Shown: piece by piece, positions 12,764 to 22,486 of the stretch | Numbering within the stretch: position 1 is the stretch's first letter | How the letters are laid out: each line of letters starts with the position of its first letter | Source: Hyaloscypha bicolor E | Taxonomy: Eukaryota > Ascomycota > Leotiomycetes > Helotiales > Hyaloscyphaceae | Direction: 5' to 3' | Length of the DNA stretch: 64,000 nucleotides | Assembly: GCF_002865645.1 (NCBI RefSeq) | Contig: NW_020194589.1 | Coordinates: forward strand, 3,199,750 to 3,263,749 | Translations under genes and position numbers: made by a program | The notes under the pieces: model-generated | What the model was told of the DNA's origin: nothing | The model's input: the letters and a program-made list of their open reading frames with translations, nothing else | The model's database searches: none

Positions 12764-13249
12764 TTAAAAGATGTTTGGTTCTTGGAAGTAAAGGCCTAAC
12801 TCAGAGCAGTGTCGAACCACATCCCCTTTTTCCGTCTTCTCAATGCCTTCTCCTAGCCAGTCAACCTCATCAACCACTTCTACTTTCTTATCATCAACCT
12901 CAATCCCAATCGACTTACAAACCCCCCTCACAATGGCCTCTCCCTCCTCAGGGTCGGCTTCCATAAGATGCTTCACATATTGTCTCAACACCCACCGGCT
13001 GACCCAAATAACAAATCGAAGGATCGAGGCAGTTATTATCGATCCAGCGAAGATAATGGCTAACAAACGCCAAGGGACTTCCTTTACCCTCACAAGGTAC
13101 TCCTCATAGGCTTCGCATTCATAATCGTTGTCGGCGGCCGCTCGTTTCCTGACCTTGCCGCCGAGGTGCAGGTGGTGAGCTTGCTCCAGAGCTCTACGGG
13201 AGTTTTGGCACTGAACGTTGTGTATACCATGGTGAGCAGCTGATGTCAT
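12764..13249 (-). CDS. Small single-pass membrane protein, unrecognised, paralogue A
   Basis: An uninterrupted frame of 161 codons starts at the ATG at 13249. Residues 1-45 are His/Arg-rich. A Tyr/Glu-rich stretch leads to KEVPWRLLAIIFAG, then a single hydrophobic helix (about residues 60-82), an amphipathic Arg/Trp segment (WVSRWVLRQYVKHL) and an acidic C-terminal tail (EADPEEGEAIVRGV). I know no family for it. A second copy of the AYE..L....EVPW..LAI core lies at 20532-20742 on the same strand, which supports this being a real protein family. Frames in other registers do not share this similarity. An additional 5' exon cannot be excluded. Confidence 0.5.
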   Translation of the reverse strand: MTSAAHHGIHNVQCQNSRRALEQAHHLHLGGKVRKRAAADNDYECEAYEEYLVRVKEVPWRLLAIIFAGSIITASILRFVIWVSRWVLRQYVKHLMEADPEEGEAIVRGVCKSIGIEVDDKKVEVVDEVDWLGEGIEKTEKGDVVRHCSELGLYFQEPNIF

Positions 13250-13423
13250 TTGTTACTTTGAAAACACATGCAAAACAGGGAGGGGACTGACGCGAAGGAG
13301 GGAATGGGTCTGGGGAAAGAGGGGTATGTGGGCTATACTAATAATGTAGATGTATCGCAGGTTCTCGGTACAGGTCATACCACACGGGAATGTTCACATG
13401 ACATTTTCCATTTCCGTCTCTGG

Positions 13424-13526
13424 ACCTGAGCTGCTGCTGCTTTAGCCTGAGCTATGGGTGAGCAAGCTTAAGCCGAGGGTGAGCATTCCTGAGCACCGCC
13501 TGAGCACGCGCTAAATAAGCCTGAGT
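13424..13526 (+). repeat. Cluster of CCTGAGC/GGTGAGC motifs
   Basis: Six TGAGC cores (13424, 13446, 13457, 13479, 13488, 13499) and one degenerate copy (13520) fall within about 100 bases, each preceded by CC or GG, at 9-22 base spacing. They lie just upstream of paralogue A of the small membrane protein. Three more TGAGC cores cluster near 20128-20152, downstream of the truncated second copy. This may be a degenerate minisatellite or a set of regulator sites. Confidence 0.35.
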
Positions 13527-13845
13527 GTGCATTAAAGAGCTATTTTAGTATCCGTAAGGGCCCGTTTTGACTCCCTTGAGACCCGGTTATACCTTCCTTA
13601 TCTTATCTCTTAAGGAGGAGAGGGGGGTCCCGATTTTGGCTCTGACAAGGATTGCTCTGGGTCATTTTAACTTTTAATGCTACCAGCCTTAGAACTTGGA
13701 ATCTTCTGCGAGGTGTCTTAGGGAAAGATGACTAGTATTCGTCTGTGTACGATCTATCATAGAGGCGGAGTAAGATCTCCATATATTTGTCGTGCTATGT
13801 TCTGGGGTATTTGAGAACTTGGAAGATAATATTCACACTATCTAT

Positions 13846-15410
13846 CTACTCTAGTCGCAAATTATTAGGAGCCGAGAGCTTCTTATGCTTCCACTCAGAA
13901 TAAGGCAGATATTCCAATGATCCCAAAGCAACCTCATTTCGAAGACATTCAGACAGTCCACAGCATGTACATTTTCGGCACCTTAGTTCAATATATTGAG
14001 AAACCATGGCAATAGGAACCGCTAAGTGAGCACAGAGATTGAGAAACTGTAGGGATATGGACAAGATATGAATCAGTGACATCGTTCTCGCATCGATACA
14101 GTTCTCACATTCGAGGACGGAAAAAAATCGGAGAATAATTGCGAATAGTGAAGATGGCGCTACTAAGAACACAGCTCTTATTTGGATCAAAGTCAACTTA
14201 AGCGTAACGAAAAGTCCTATAGAGGCAAGAGCCGGGAATAGAATGTCCCTTAAGCACGTTAGTGACGTGACAGAGATGACATAATCACAAGGCTAGAGGC
14301 TCTTTATTACCTATTAAGGCTCAAACCAACATCAAGAGCAATGAAGATGAAATGTATAGCCAGTACTAGTTCCAAAGTCGTAAGGATAATAGCTGACCGA
14401 ACAGTAACGTCTAGAAGAGTGCTCTGGAGGTATCTTGTTCGGGGATGGAAATGAGGGTAGGTTTGAAATGGTAGTCGAGCGGAGGGAGCAGTATTGTGAT
14501 CCTGAGCTTCAAGTTTTCGACTCACTGGCTCCACGATGGAACGTCTCCTTTCCTGTGATGACTCAGATTGCAAAGAGGATAATGCCGTCAGCGTAGCATT
14601 CTCAGCAAAGCGAGATGAGACCCTCGGATGGAAAGGTTGACAATGTGAGGACGCGGAGGCCTAGAAAATGGTTACTTATATGGAAACCTCGATGACGGTG
14701 GATTGGGCGTATTGGGGACTGACCTGTTCGAACAATTGATCCTCTTCTGAGCAAGATACCTGATCCTCTGACACCCGGTGATAGTTCCACTCTTGTCTCT
14801 GTTCTTTCTGGCATTGATACGCCACTGAAAGTGGGCCTTGGTTTTCATTGTACGAGTCCATATGAATTGTCGTATCGTTCCCCCGCGGATTTGAAAGGAT
14901 CGGCTCCCTTGGAGGAGAGATAATGTGGTAGCCGTACCAACATTTAAACCCCCCAGAAACCGAATACACACTAAGAAGAAATATCGCAAGGCAGAGTTTT
15001 GCGAGAGAATTGAACGAAAGCGCGAGGTGTACAGCAAGGGCGACGCATATCAAGAACTTGAGAACTTCGAGAACCGCAACAATTTTCATAACCAAGACTA
15101 AGATAAATGTATCATTTATCAGGACAACCGAAGTGAACATACCCAACATTTCCAAAGTGGTGAGAGTGAGATCCACCGGCTCTAGTTCCTTAGAGAAACT
15201 GTTATCGGATAGCACGAGGTAAATGACTAGAAGCGTATATCGAACGCCCAAGTCTAACATAAACAGTAATATCCATCGTTCTGTCGAGAATAATTGATCC
15301 TTTGCAAACATGTTGTCGCTCGAGTAGTTCGTTGATGAACGGTAAAGACCCAATGTCCCTTGGCAGGCTGAAGATGAAAAGTGTGTGGGGCTTAGAACAT
15401 GGCTGTGCAT
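13846..15410 (-). CDS. Multipass membrane protein of unknown function, 479 residues
   Basis: Exons 15410-14724, 14660-14311 and 14248-13846 join in phase (687 + 350 + 403 bases) to give 479 residues. The last intron has a CACTAAC branch point. The N-terminal half has about four hydrophobic helices (starting at WILLFMLDLGVRYTLL, LTLTTLEMLGMFTSV, ILVLVMKIVAVLEVLKF, LAKLCLAIFLLSVYSV). A soluble Glu/Gln-rich middle of about 120 residues follows, then three more helices (AIILTTLELVLAIHFIF, ILFPALASIGLFVTL, LIHILSISLQFLNL). A Cys-rich stretch near the end (RCRKCTCCGLSEC) may sit at the membrane face. I recognise no family. It is divergent from the HET gene at 15845, with 434 bases between the starts. 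Confidence 0.6.
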
Positions 15411-15844
15411 GCAGCCTGACCCCTGTGCAATATGAGTTATCGTCAAGCCTGATGTAAGCACTACAGTAGAAAAGTTCACCACCCACCACTCAACCGCTCA
15501 ACTTTATTTTTGGAGACTTTAACGCCACAACTTTGAAAAAATGAAATGATACTCGTGATAATTAGATCATTCTTCATATTTTGTGAAGTTTTTAGAATTT
15601 TCTGACAACTTTGAAAAATCGATAAAATTTTGGTGGGATGAGGGTGGGCGGTTGAGTGGTTTGGGCGTTTGGCTGGTGAGCCCTTCTATTATTAGTAATC
15701 TGTCAACCCATCCGTTTCTGCATATCATGAACCCTTTGTATTCAATCAGACCGTCGCCGGGCACGATTAGACTGACAGCCATTAGCGCAGCGCTAAACAT
15801 TTAATTTACTGTAGTGCTAAGCCGACTTCTTCTCGTCCTGCAAT
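15411..15844. promoter_or_regulatory. Shared divergent promoter region of the membrane-protein and HET genes
   Basis: This 434-base region lies between two start codons facing away from each other and should carry both promoters. I found no firm TATA box or named regulator site. Co-regulation is possible but unproven. Confidence 0.4.
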
Positions 15845-18135
15845 ATGCCACTCTGTTCGTCATGCCAGCACTTTGCTATCTACAGTTTTACCACTGATCC
15901 AGATGGTATTCGCGCATACAGACTGGAAGCAGTAGAGAACGGGGCAGGAGAAGGATGTGATTTCTGTGTCTTGTTGCTCACAAATCTGAAGGATGACATA
16001 GCTTGTCTTCCATGGGAACCAGCCGACTGCTGGGTACGTATAGCGCTTATTAGGGATTCCGAGAATGTGCCAATACTTGGGATGGGACTTCGATATAATA
16101 GGCTTCTTGTTGGGCTTGTCAGACGTGCATTGCCTAGACCGCGTGCTCTTGATATTGAAGACGGGGGGAAAAAGCATGAGTTTGCCGTCGCGGCAGACCA
16201 AGGTAAATCAAAAAATACGAACAATTCGATATCCACCTAACAAATATTGTAGGTAGTCCCGCAGCCCAGAGCCTGGACGTGATCGGGCGGTACCTGGGTG
16301 AAGACCCGACTTCGGACTTGCACATGTCATCAATTTTGGAATGGCTCGATGAATGTTCCACACATGCAGCTTGTACTCAGACTAATTCTGGCACGGTGCG
16401 GCTTGATGCGAGAGACGCACCGCTCCCGACTCGATGCATTGATGTTCTAGCACAAAATCCGGTTCTCCGTGAGACTGATGGAAGTCGAGGTACCTATATA
16501 ACACTCAGCCACCGCTGGAATGAAGCAACAGAGAAGTGCAAAACAACGATGAGTAATCTTGAAGAGAGAAATAGTACATTGGAACTAGCTACACTTTCGA
16601 AAACTTTTCAACACGCAATATTAATTACACAAAGGCTCGGAATCCAATTTCTGTGGATCGACTCGATATGTATCATCCAAGATGGCGATAAGGGGAGGGA
16701 CTGGAAAAAGGAAGCCATGAAAATGGGACAATATTATCAGCATTCTATCCTAACTATAGCAGTCACAGCTTCTTCGCCACAGTATGGCTTCCTATCATCT
16801 CGGCCACAGAAATCCTTTACATCCTTGGCCCGATTGCCATATCGAGACATTAGCGGGCTCCAAAGAGGTCATTTTTACATTTACAAACGCGAAAGCCACA
16901 TCGATGATCAGTACGTATCCGGAGTCTGGAATAGCGAACTTCTTAAACGAGGCTGGGTCTTCCAGGAATGGATTCTAAGCCGAAGGATTGTCTACTTTAC
17001 GCCATCACAGATATTTTTTGAATGTCAGACGAGGGGACCAAGGAGTGAGTCTAAAGAGGCGATCGGGTTTCGCCAATTCCCTCTTAATCTAAACAAGAGC
17101 TTCGGTACCAAGACAGCTTTTTCATTTCCCACGTTGTCTATAGAGCGAATTTGGTACCAACTCATTGAAGTCTACTCACGCCTGGATTTCACAGTGGCTG
17201 ATAAAGACCGTATCATCGCTCTCTATGGTATTGCAGGTGACGTCCGAGAGATGTTCATTTCAAATGACCGCCAGTTAAGGGAGCCAAAGCTTCTCGAGTA
17301 CGTTTCAGGATTGTGGCTTCGAGATATTCATTACGGACTACTCTGGCAGCAGAAATCCGCGTCTCGAGAGTGTGTGAGAGTACAAGGGCTACCGTCATGG
17401 TCGTGGGCATCTCTGCTACATGAGGTGAAATGGCCACAAAGAAGTCGCAAAACTCGAAATGCATTCACGGTTGTTAGCCTCATCTCTGCAGATGGTGTCG
17501 TTTACCCTCTTGAAGCTGTGGAGGAACCTTCGTCCTCATCAGCGCATCTACTACAACCTGAAGTGGCAGACACACCTCCAGATGTGGACCGATATAATGT
17601 GGACAATACGTTCACTTCACTCCACATCAGAGCAAGATCCCAAGAAGTGCTCGTAAGGGGAACTTTTCAAACGAAGGAGGATGTTAGAATGGCGGCATGG
17701 GCAACAGGAGTCAAAATTGACAACAGCGATGTAGTAACTTGGGCTGCATCATCACGAGTTGAGGACATGGATCCTGCTGCTCTTGAAGCAGCGATAGGAC
17801 TTAATTTTGAATCGAGACCATGGAAAGCTATATGTTCCATACGGTCACCAGAAATCATAGGTGGCTGGGGTTCGTTTGAGCAATCTGACTTCTCGGGTGA
17901 TTTGAATACTCCCGCTGGCACGCTGGTTCATGCACTCCATGTCTCTACTGAAAAAGGAGTACCAGGAGGTTTAAGTTTTGGGCGCTTGAGCCTTAGCCAT
18001 GAAGTCTACAATGTCCTCTTTGTTGAATCCGCGGGTGTTGACCAGTACCGGCGCGTAGGAGTGGGGAAGTTGTTTGAGGAGGATATTATGAGAGCGCTTT
18101 TGGGAGCCGAACTTCAGGATATTAAGCTTATTTAA
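15845..18135 (+). CDS. HET-domain (heterokaryon incompatibility) protein
   Basis: Exon 1 (15845-16202) and exon 2 (16253-18135) join as G|GT to give 746 residues. The N terminus has the Cys-paired pattern seen in many HET proteins (MPLCSSCQHF, GEGCDFC). The HET domain begins near residue 200 with TYITLSHRW, followed by LSKTFQHAILITQRLGI, FLWIDSICIIQDG and MGQYYQHSILTIAV, ending near residue 310. The remaining 430 residues show the usual KRGWVFQEWILSRRIVYF and WSWASL blocks. HET proteins trigger regulated cell death when incompatible hyphae fuse. The partner is usually a polymorphic product, often encoded nearby. No NACHT, ankyrin or WD repeats are present. The divergent membrane-protein gene is the closest candidate neighbour. 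Confidence 0.93.
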
Positions 18136-18657
18136 CTTGTTTAATTGATTAGCTCAGCTGGTTCGTCAACCACCTCATGCTGTGCATCATCAAGGTCCCA
18201 GTCTTTTTCGTTGTCGTGTTCAACTGGTGAGACATCGCGAGGCTGCCCGTACACAATCGAGGCATGGCCTGGTTGTGCAGCTCTGGCAAGCTGTACAACT
18301 ATTTGTTTTCCGTGATGACGGGCTGAGATGATTTTTTATGCATGGCTAGCAAGTCCAATAAGGTCTCCTATGTTTGGAGAAGAATCTACATTTGAAATTG
18401 CAAGTCGAGGATCCCTGAAAAGGAAGAATAGTGAAAGGAAATAGCTCGAAAGAGGCCTATCCCTTCATCGGTTGCCCAAATGGGGACCGAGATTTTTTCG
18501 AGCAGTCGTACGAGAACTCGAGGATGTCACGGTGGGCGTCTTGATGATTGCGGAAGGCTCAACGTTTCGAGGAGCTTGATTTGGTGTGGAAGAGAAAGGC
18601 ATGTGATTTCAAACCGTACGTATATACTTGTTTTCTAAGCTTATCTCGACCCGCTCT
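18136..18657. other. Region between the HET gene and the epimerase pseudogene
   Basis: Convergent 3' ends flank it. No gene, RNA or repeat is supported. Confidence 0.4.
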
Positions 18658-19692
18658 TTACTCGGCAAGTAACTCTGAAATACTCTCAAACACACTCTCT
18701 TCCCTCGCCTTCCACCCCAACCCCCGAATTCTCTCCCCATTAACCCGCATATTAATTCCCCAAAGTAACTCTGCATAAGGATGAAGCCCCTTCGTCTCTT
18801 CAATCTCGATTACATCCACCTCTTTCCCCCCATATTCTCAATCACTCCCCTCTTGCCCATCTCCTTTACGATACGCTCCGCCATCTCAGCAAGAACATAC
18901 TCCCCACCCTCAACATAATATCACCCCTTCTCTCGCCAGTCCGCACTCCCTCCCCCATTCTTTAACGCCTCCTCAACAAGCAAAATAAAAGCCGTAGCAA
19001 GATCCTTTACATGAATAATACTCGCAATATTCTTCCCCTCCCCCAATATAAACCCCTTCCCGCGTTTCTTAACAGCATCAATATACCAAGGGAGAACCAT
19101 GCTCGTCTTCCTAATCTCGCCTTGCCCTATGCCATAAACAGCTAGTGGGATAACTACTACAGTTCTGATTCCGTGCTTCAAGCCCTTAGAGAGGACGAGC
19201 TGGCCGGTCGCAGCGTGCATGTGGCCGTGGTCGAAAGTTGTAGTTTCTTTCAGATCAGCGACGTCGGACCAGATTTTCGGGTCAAGCTGCCCGAGTCCGT
19301 TGGCAGTAGAGGCAATGGATGCTGCGCCGGACAGCTGGATGAATGTCCCTGTCTTCTGGAGAGAGGAGAGGAGAGAGATGTGGAGGCGTTGTGGTCTACG
19401 TCTGCCAGTTCCAGAGAACTTGCGTTAGCCAACATTCAGGAAATCCTGGGAAAGAAAGGGAGACATACGGAGAACAACGTCAGCCTGGGCAGCTTCTGCT
19501 TCAGGACATCTGCTGAGTCTAAGTCTCCGAGAACTATTTGAATAGAGGGGTATCTTGCTGCGATCTTTGGCGTTGCTCTTCGGTGCGGACGAGACCGCGG
19601 ATTTGGTATTCAGGCTGCTTTTCTGTGATGTCGTGGAAGACTTGGCTGCCGATATAGCCTGAGCTACCTGTGATAGAGATTTTGGGAGCCAT
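18658..19692 (-). pseudogene. Broken NAD-dependent epimerase/dehydratase (extended SDR)
   Basis: Reading from the ATG at 19692, the product opens with a Rossmann start, MAPKISITGSSGYIGSQVF, carrying the GxxGxxG nucleotide loop. The frame then breaks several times. After RGLVRTEEQ it must shift to continue as KIAARYPSIQIVLGDLDSADV. A second shift gives EAEAAQADVVL. The middle portion reads GTFIQLSGAASIAS through TVVVIPLAVYGIGQGE to IIHVKDLATAFILLVEEAL. A TGA follows WREKG at about 18919, and beyond it the sequence continues as YYVEGGEYVLAEMAERIV with one more shift before a TAA at 18658-18660. At least three frameshifts and one internal stop make it non-functional as it stands. The family acts on sugar nucleotides or small carbonyl substrates. 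Assembly error is an alternative for the frameshifts. Confidence 0.8.
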
Positions 19693-20531
19693 CGTGGAAA
19701 TTAGAGGCTATGAGAAGAGTCTCTTGAAGTTTGATGGAGAAAGAGGTGGTATTGAACATGATGAGAGCTTCGAATTTGAGAGTGGAAGGACGTGTAGGAG
19801 ATTGTCCTTTGCTCGATATCGGAGTTATAATGAATGCTGAATCCCGCCTTCTGGATATGAGGAATACTTAGCATGAGCTTTAGCATTTGCTGATTATTTA
19901 ATTGGCTGAGCGGGCCTACCAGCGGATGGAATGACGGGCCCTGCCAAAGTTACGAGGGCTGCTAACCGATCAGATTTCCTACCTCGTCCGTCCGTCAACC
20001 TCCTCTGACCAGGACAAGGAGGGTTGCAGATCCCTGGCTAGAGGAGGGACCTTTTTGGGCCTCTCGTTAAAAGTTGATGATTTCAAATGAGGTTATTCTT
20101 GGCTGCGCCGCGTTCGCGTAATAGGGGTGAGCAGGCCTGAGCCGAGCCTGAGCAAAGGTGGCGCTACTCACGTGAGAGATAGAATTGGGAAGAGCAAACA
20201 TTCCGGTGGGGGAACAAGCCATACGTGTCGAGGTAACGAAAAAGTGATCTCGTGAGAAGGGGAAAACAAGAGTCATGACACATTGGGGCACTACGTCAGA
20301 AGACAGGAGGCCGAAAACGGGAAGGCTTGACTTGTTCTAGCTTGGCCAAGGAGAACGGTCCTAGATTTAAGTACGACCACAAAGAGATCCGAAATGTACA
20401 TGCAAATTGGGGTACAGTGAATCAACGGAAAACCATTAAGTGCATCCATCCCCCTTCTCTATTCTCTCAAACTCCACTCCTAGCAAATCCCCTTCCACCC
20501 CCGCTTTTACCTTCCTACCCTCAGTTTTAAT
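19693..20531. other. Gene-free region with a few TGAGC motifs
   Basis: I see no coding gene. Three TGAGC cores cluster near 20128-20152, like the larger cluster at 13.4 kb. Confidence 0.4.
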
Positions 20532-20742
20532 CTACATGTGAGCATATGTCACTTTCAAAATCTCGTCCCTCTCGTGTGAAGCATTTAGGAACTTCCTCAG
20601 TAGCCTCCTCTGTTCCCATTGGCTCAGCCAAGCCATAAAGTGAACAGTCGTAAGAACAGCTAACATAGTGGCCAACATGATGGCTAAGAACCCCCAAGGC
20701 ACTTCGTGCCATTTCAGCCACCGTTCGTAAGCTCCCAAAGTT
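20532..20742 (-). pseudogene. Truncated second copy of the small membrane protein (paralogue B)
   Basis: The frame from 20742 to the stop at 20532 encodes GAYERWLKWHEVPWGFLAIM, a hydrophobic helix, and WLSQWEQRRLLRKFL. This parallels paralogue A at 12764-13249 residue by residue through the EVPW motif and the helix. It lacks an ATG: going upstream it reaches a possible splice acceptor (TTGTACTAG, ending 20743) and then a stop. The C-terminal acidic tail of about 80 residues in paralogue A is missing, as the stop comes 20 residues after the helix. It is either a terminal exon of a spliced gene whose first exon I could not find, or a decayed copy. Confidence 0.45.
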
Positions 20743-21760
20743 CTAGTACAACTAGATACTAGTTATGGAGGATTGACAGAATATGTATTAGTGAAAAAGG
20801 AGTAAAGGAAGGTATATTTGCTAAGAAACTGAACAATTCGGCACTGTATCACTTCCCTTCTGATCCGTCGCAAGACCTTTAACGCCCCAACATGTCTAGC
20901 CCCTCAGAGCACTCTTCAGCCCTTTTAACATCAATACCAAACACAATAAAGAAGCATCCAAGAATGAAATATTTTCATATGAGCTAGCGCTTGGAGCGTC
21001 GACCGGCTGCATATATGTAGGGTTGTGACTCTCGTCCGGGCCTCGCTTAAAAAGGGGGTAAGCCAAGCTTTCCCCTGGAAATGCGGACTGCCTCAGCAGG
21101 ATATAAAACGCCCCTTCCGCACCTTTGCAATATTTCCGCTCTTCTCTTTAAATAAGAAAATCACTCGACCTAAGTTACCACAATAGCGCCTGTGGATCTG
21201 AACGGAAACCTGGCAAGTAATAGCTCTCAAATCATCAAAAGAGTATCGCTCTGGTCTGTCTTCTTGGCAGAAGATCCGCCTAACTTCTTACCTACCTAAT
21301 CAACAGCACAGCCAGCAAAAATTACATACATCGCCGAAAAGAGCTATCCCGCTCTGAGCAAGTCGTAAGACGGCACTGCACTTCGTTCCCAGCCAAGGTA
21401 TTTGAACTTCCGGGCTGCCACGTGCTACCTACCTGGACGGATCAAATTCAGAACCAGGCCCCTCTCAGCAAATATCGAAAAACAATACCACGGAGAGGAC
21501 TTGTTCCTCCCACTTCCTCCACATTTCCTCGTGCGGCCTATATTCAACGTCCAAGAGTGCTCACACCATGGCATTCCTTCTCAACATCCAATTAACGTCC
21601 GCATGTCCTGCTCACTATGTCCCAAGGCGTAGCTAGCGCCTGGGGCGAACCTCGCTACCACCAACCCAGAAGAGACTCCACAGAGTTGCGCTGCCCTTAG
21701 ATCCGCAACGGACACTTGCTCACCCGTCGACCTCATCATAAAGGCTTGCATAACAATGTT
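20743..21760. other. Gene-free region
   Basis: No domain-bearing frame was found. An ATG at about 20985 on the minus strand opens a short hydrophobic peptide (MKIFHSWMLLYCVW) before a possible donor, which could be a first exon for paralogue B, but the join is not supported. Confidence 0.3.
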
Positions 21761-21934
21761 ATGTTCGCTGCCGGCTACATCTGGAACTATGTGTTCTTCC
21801 GTGTGAAGAGTTCCAGCGATGGTCGTCGTGACTTGCTGAAGGTGCTTGCGGAGCTCTCGGATGAGGAGATGCGGAGATTAGGAGACAGTGTCAAGTTCAT
21901 AGAATTGATTGAGCTGAAGGCCAAGGAGGAGTGA
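21761..21934 (+). CDS. Short open frame of 57 residues, uncertain
   Basis: An ATG at 21761 opens 57 codons: a short aromatic/hydrophobic start (MFAAGYIWNYVFFRV) followed by a charged helix (LAELSDEEMRRLGD). The frame extends upstream for 15 codons without another ATG. Codon choice looks coding-like and the C-terminal helix is plausible, but I recognise no family and find no clear splice partner. It could be the last exon of a small gene. Confidence 0.25.
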   Translation: MFAAGYIWNYVFFRVKSSSDGRRDLLKVLAELSDEEMRRLGDSVKFIELIELKAKEE

Positions 21935-22486
21935 CAGGCCCAGACCTAGTGGAGTTAGACATTGCGTAGTTTTCTCAGGACAGAGGTGACTCGAATCAAT
22001 TGCATCGCTTCGTATTCCCTTATTACGATACTCCACCAAGCAGAATCCGCGGATGCGAACAAGCAGAATCAGTCTAGAGTCTCCAAGCACTTGCGACACT
22101 CCATCATCACTGTTCCCCAAATCGACATGTAGTTGGAGATATGCTTTGTCGATATCACACCAACAAACCAAACAAACTCTCGCAAATGCACGCACGTTCC
22201 ATTTCAGTTGTGAATAAATACAAAACCTAGTGCCTGTATGTATGTCCCCCACGCTGATCTCTCTTCCCCCATTTCTCCGAAAAACCAGCAACGCTCTTTC
22301 TTAACGCACCCAGAAAGCAAACCCGACTGAAACGTGCATGCATTCTGAACTCTCTTCTCTTTCATAATCAAAACACGCCTCGACCCAAGCAGACCGTACT
22401 GTACTCATGCATAATATCCCCAATCAGCCATCCTCGAAATTCTACGCCTAACGAAGGGTGAAGGGAGAAGGGAAGAAGTTTTGGGG
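21935..22486. other. Likely 3' UTR region of the ptc1 gene
   Basis: No gene is supported. It lies downstream of the minus-strand PP2C gene and the short frame ending at 21934. Confidence 0.4.

Noticed and set aside
12512..12966. Plus-strand frames overlapping paralogue A
   Set aside because: They lack domains, and the minus-strand frame is supported by its second copy at 20.5 kb.
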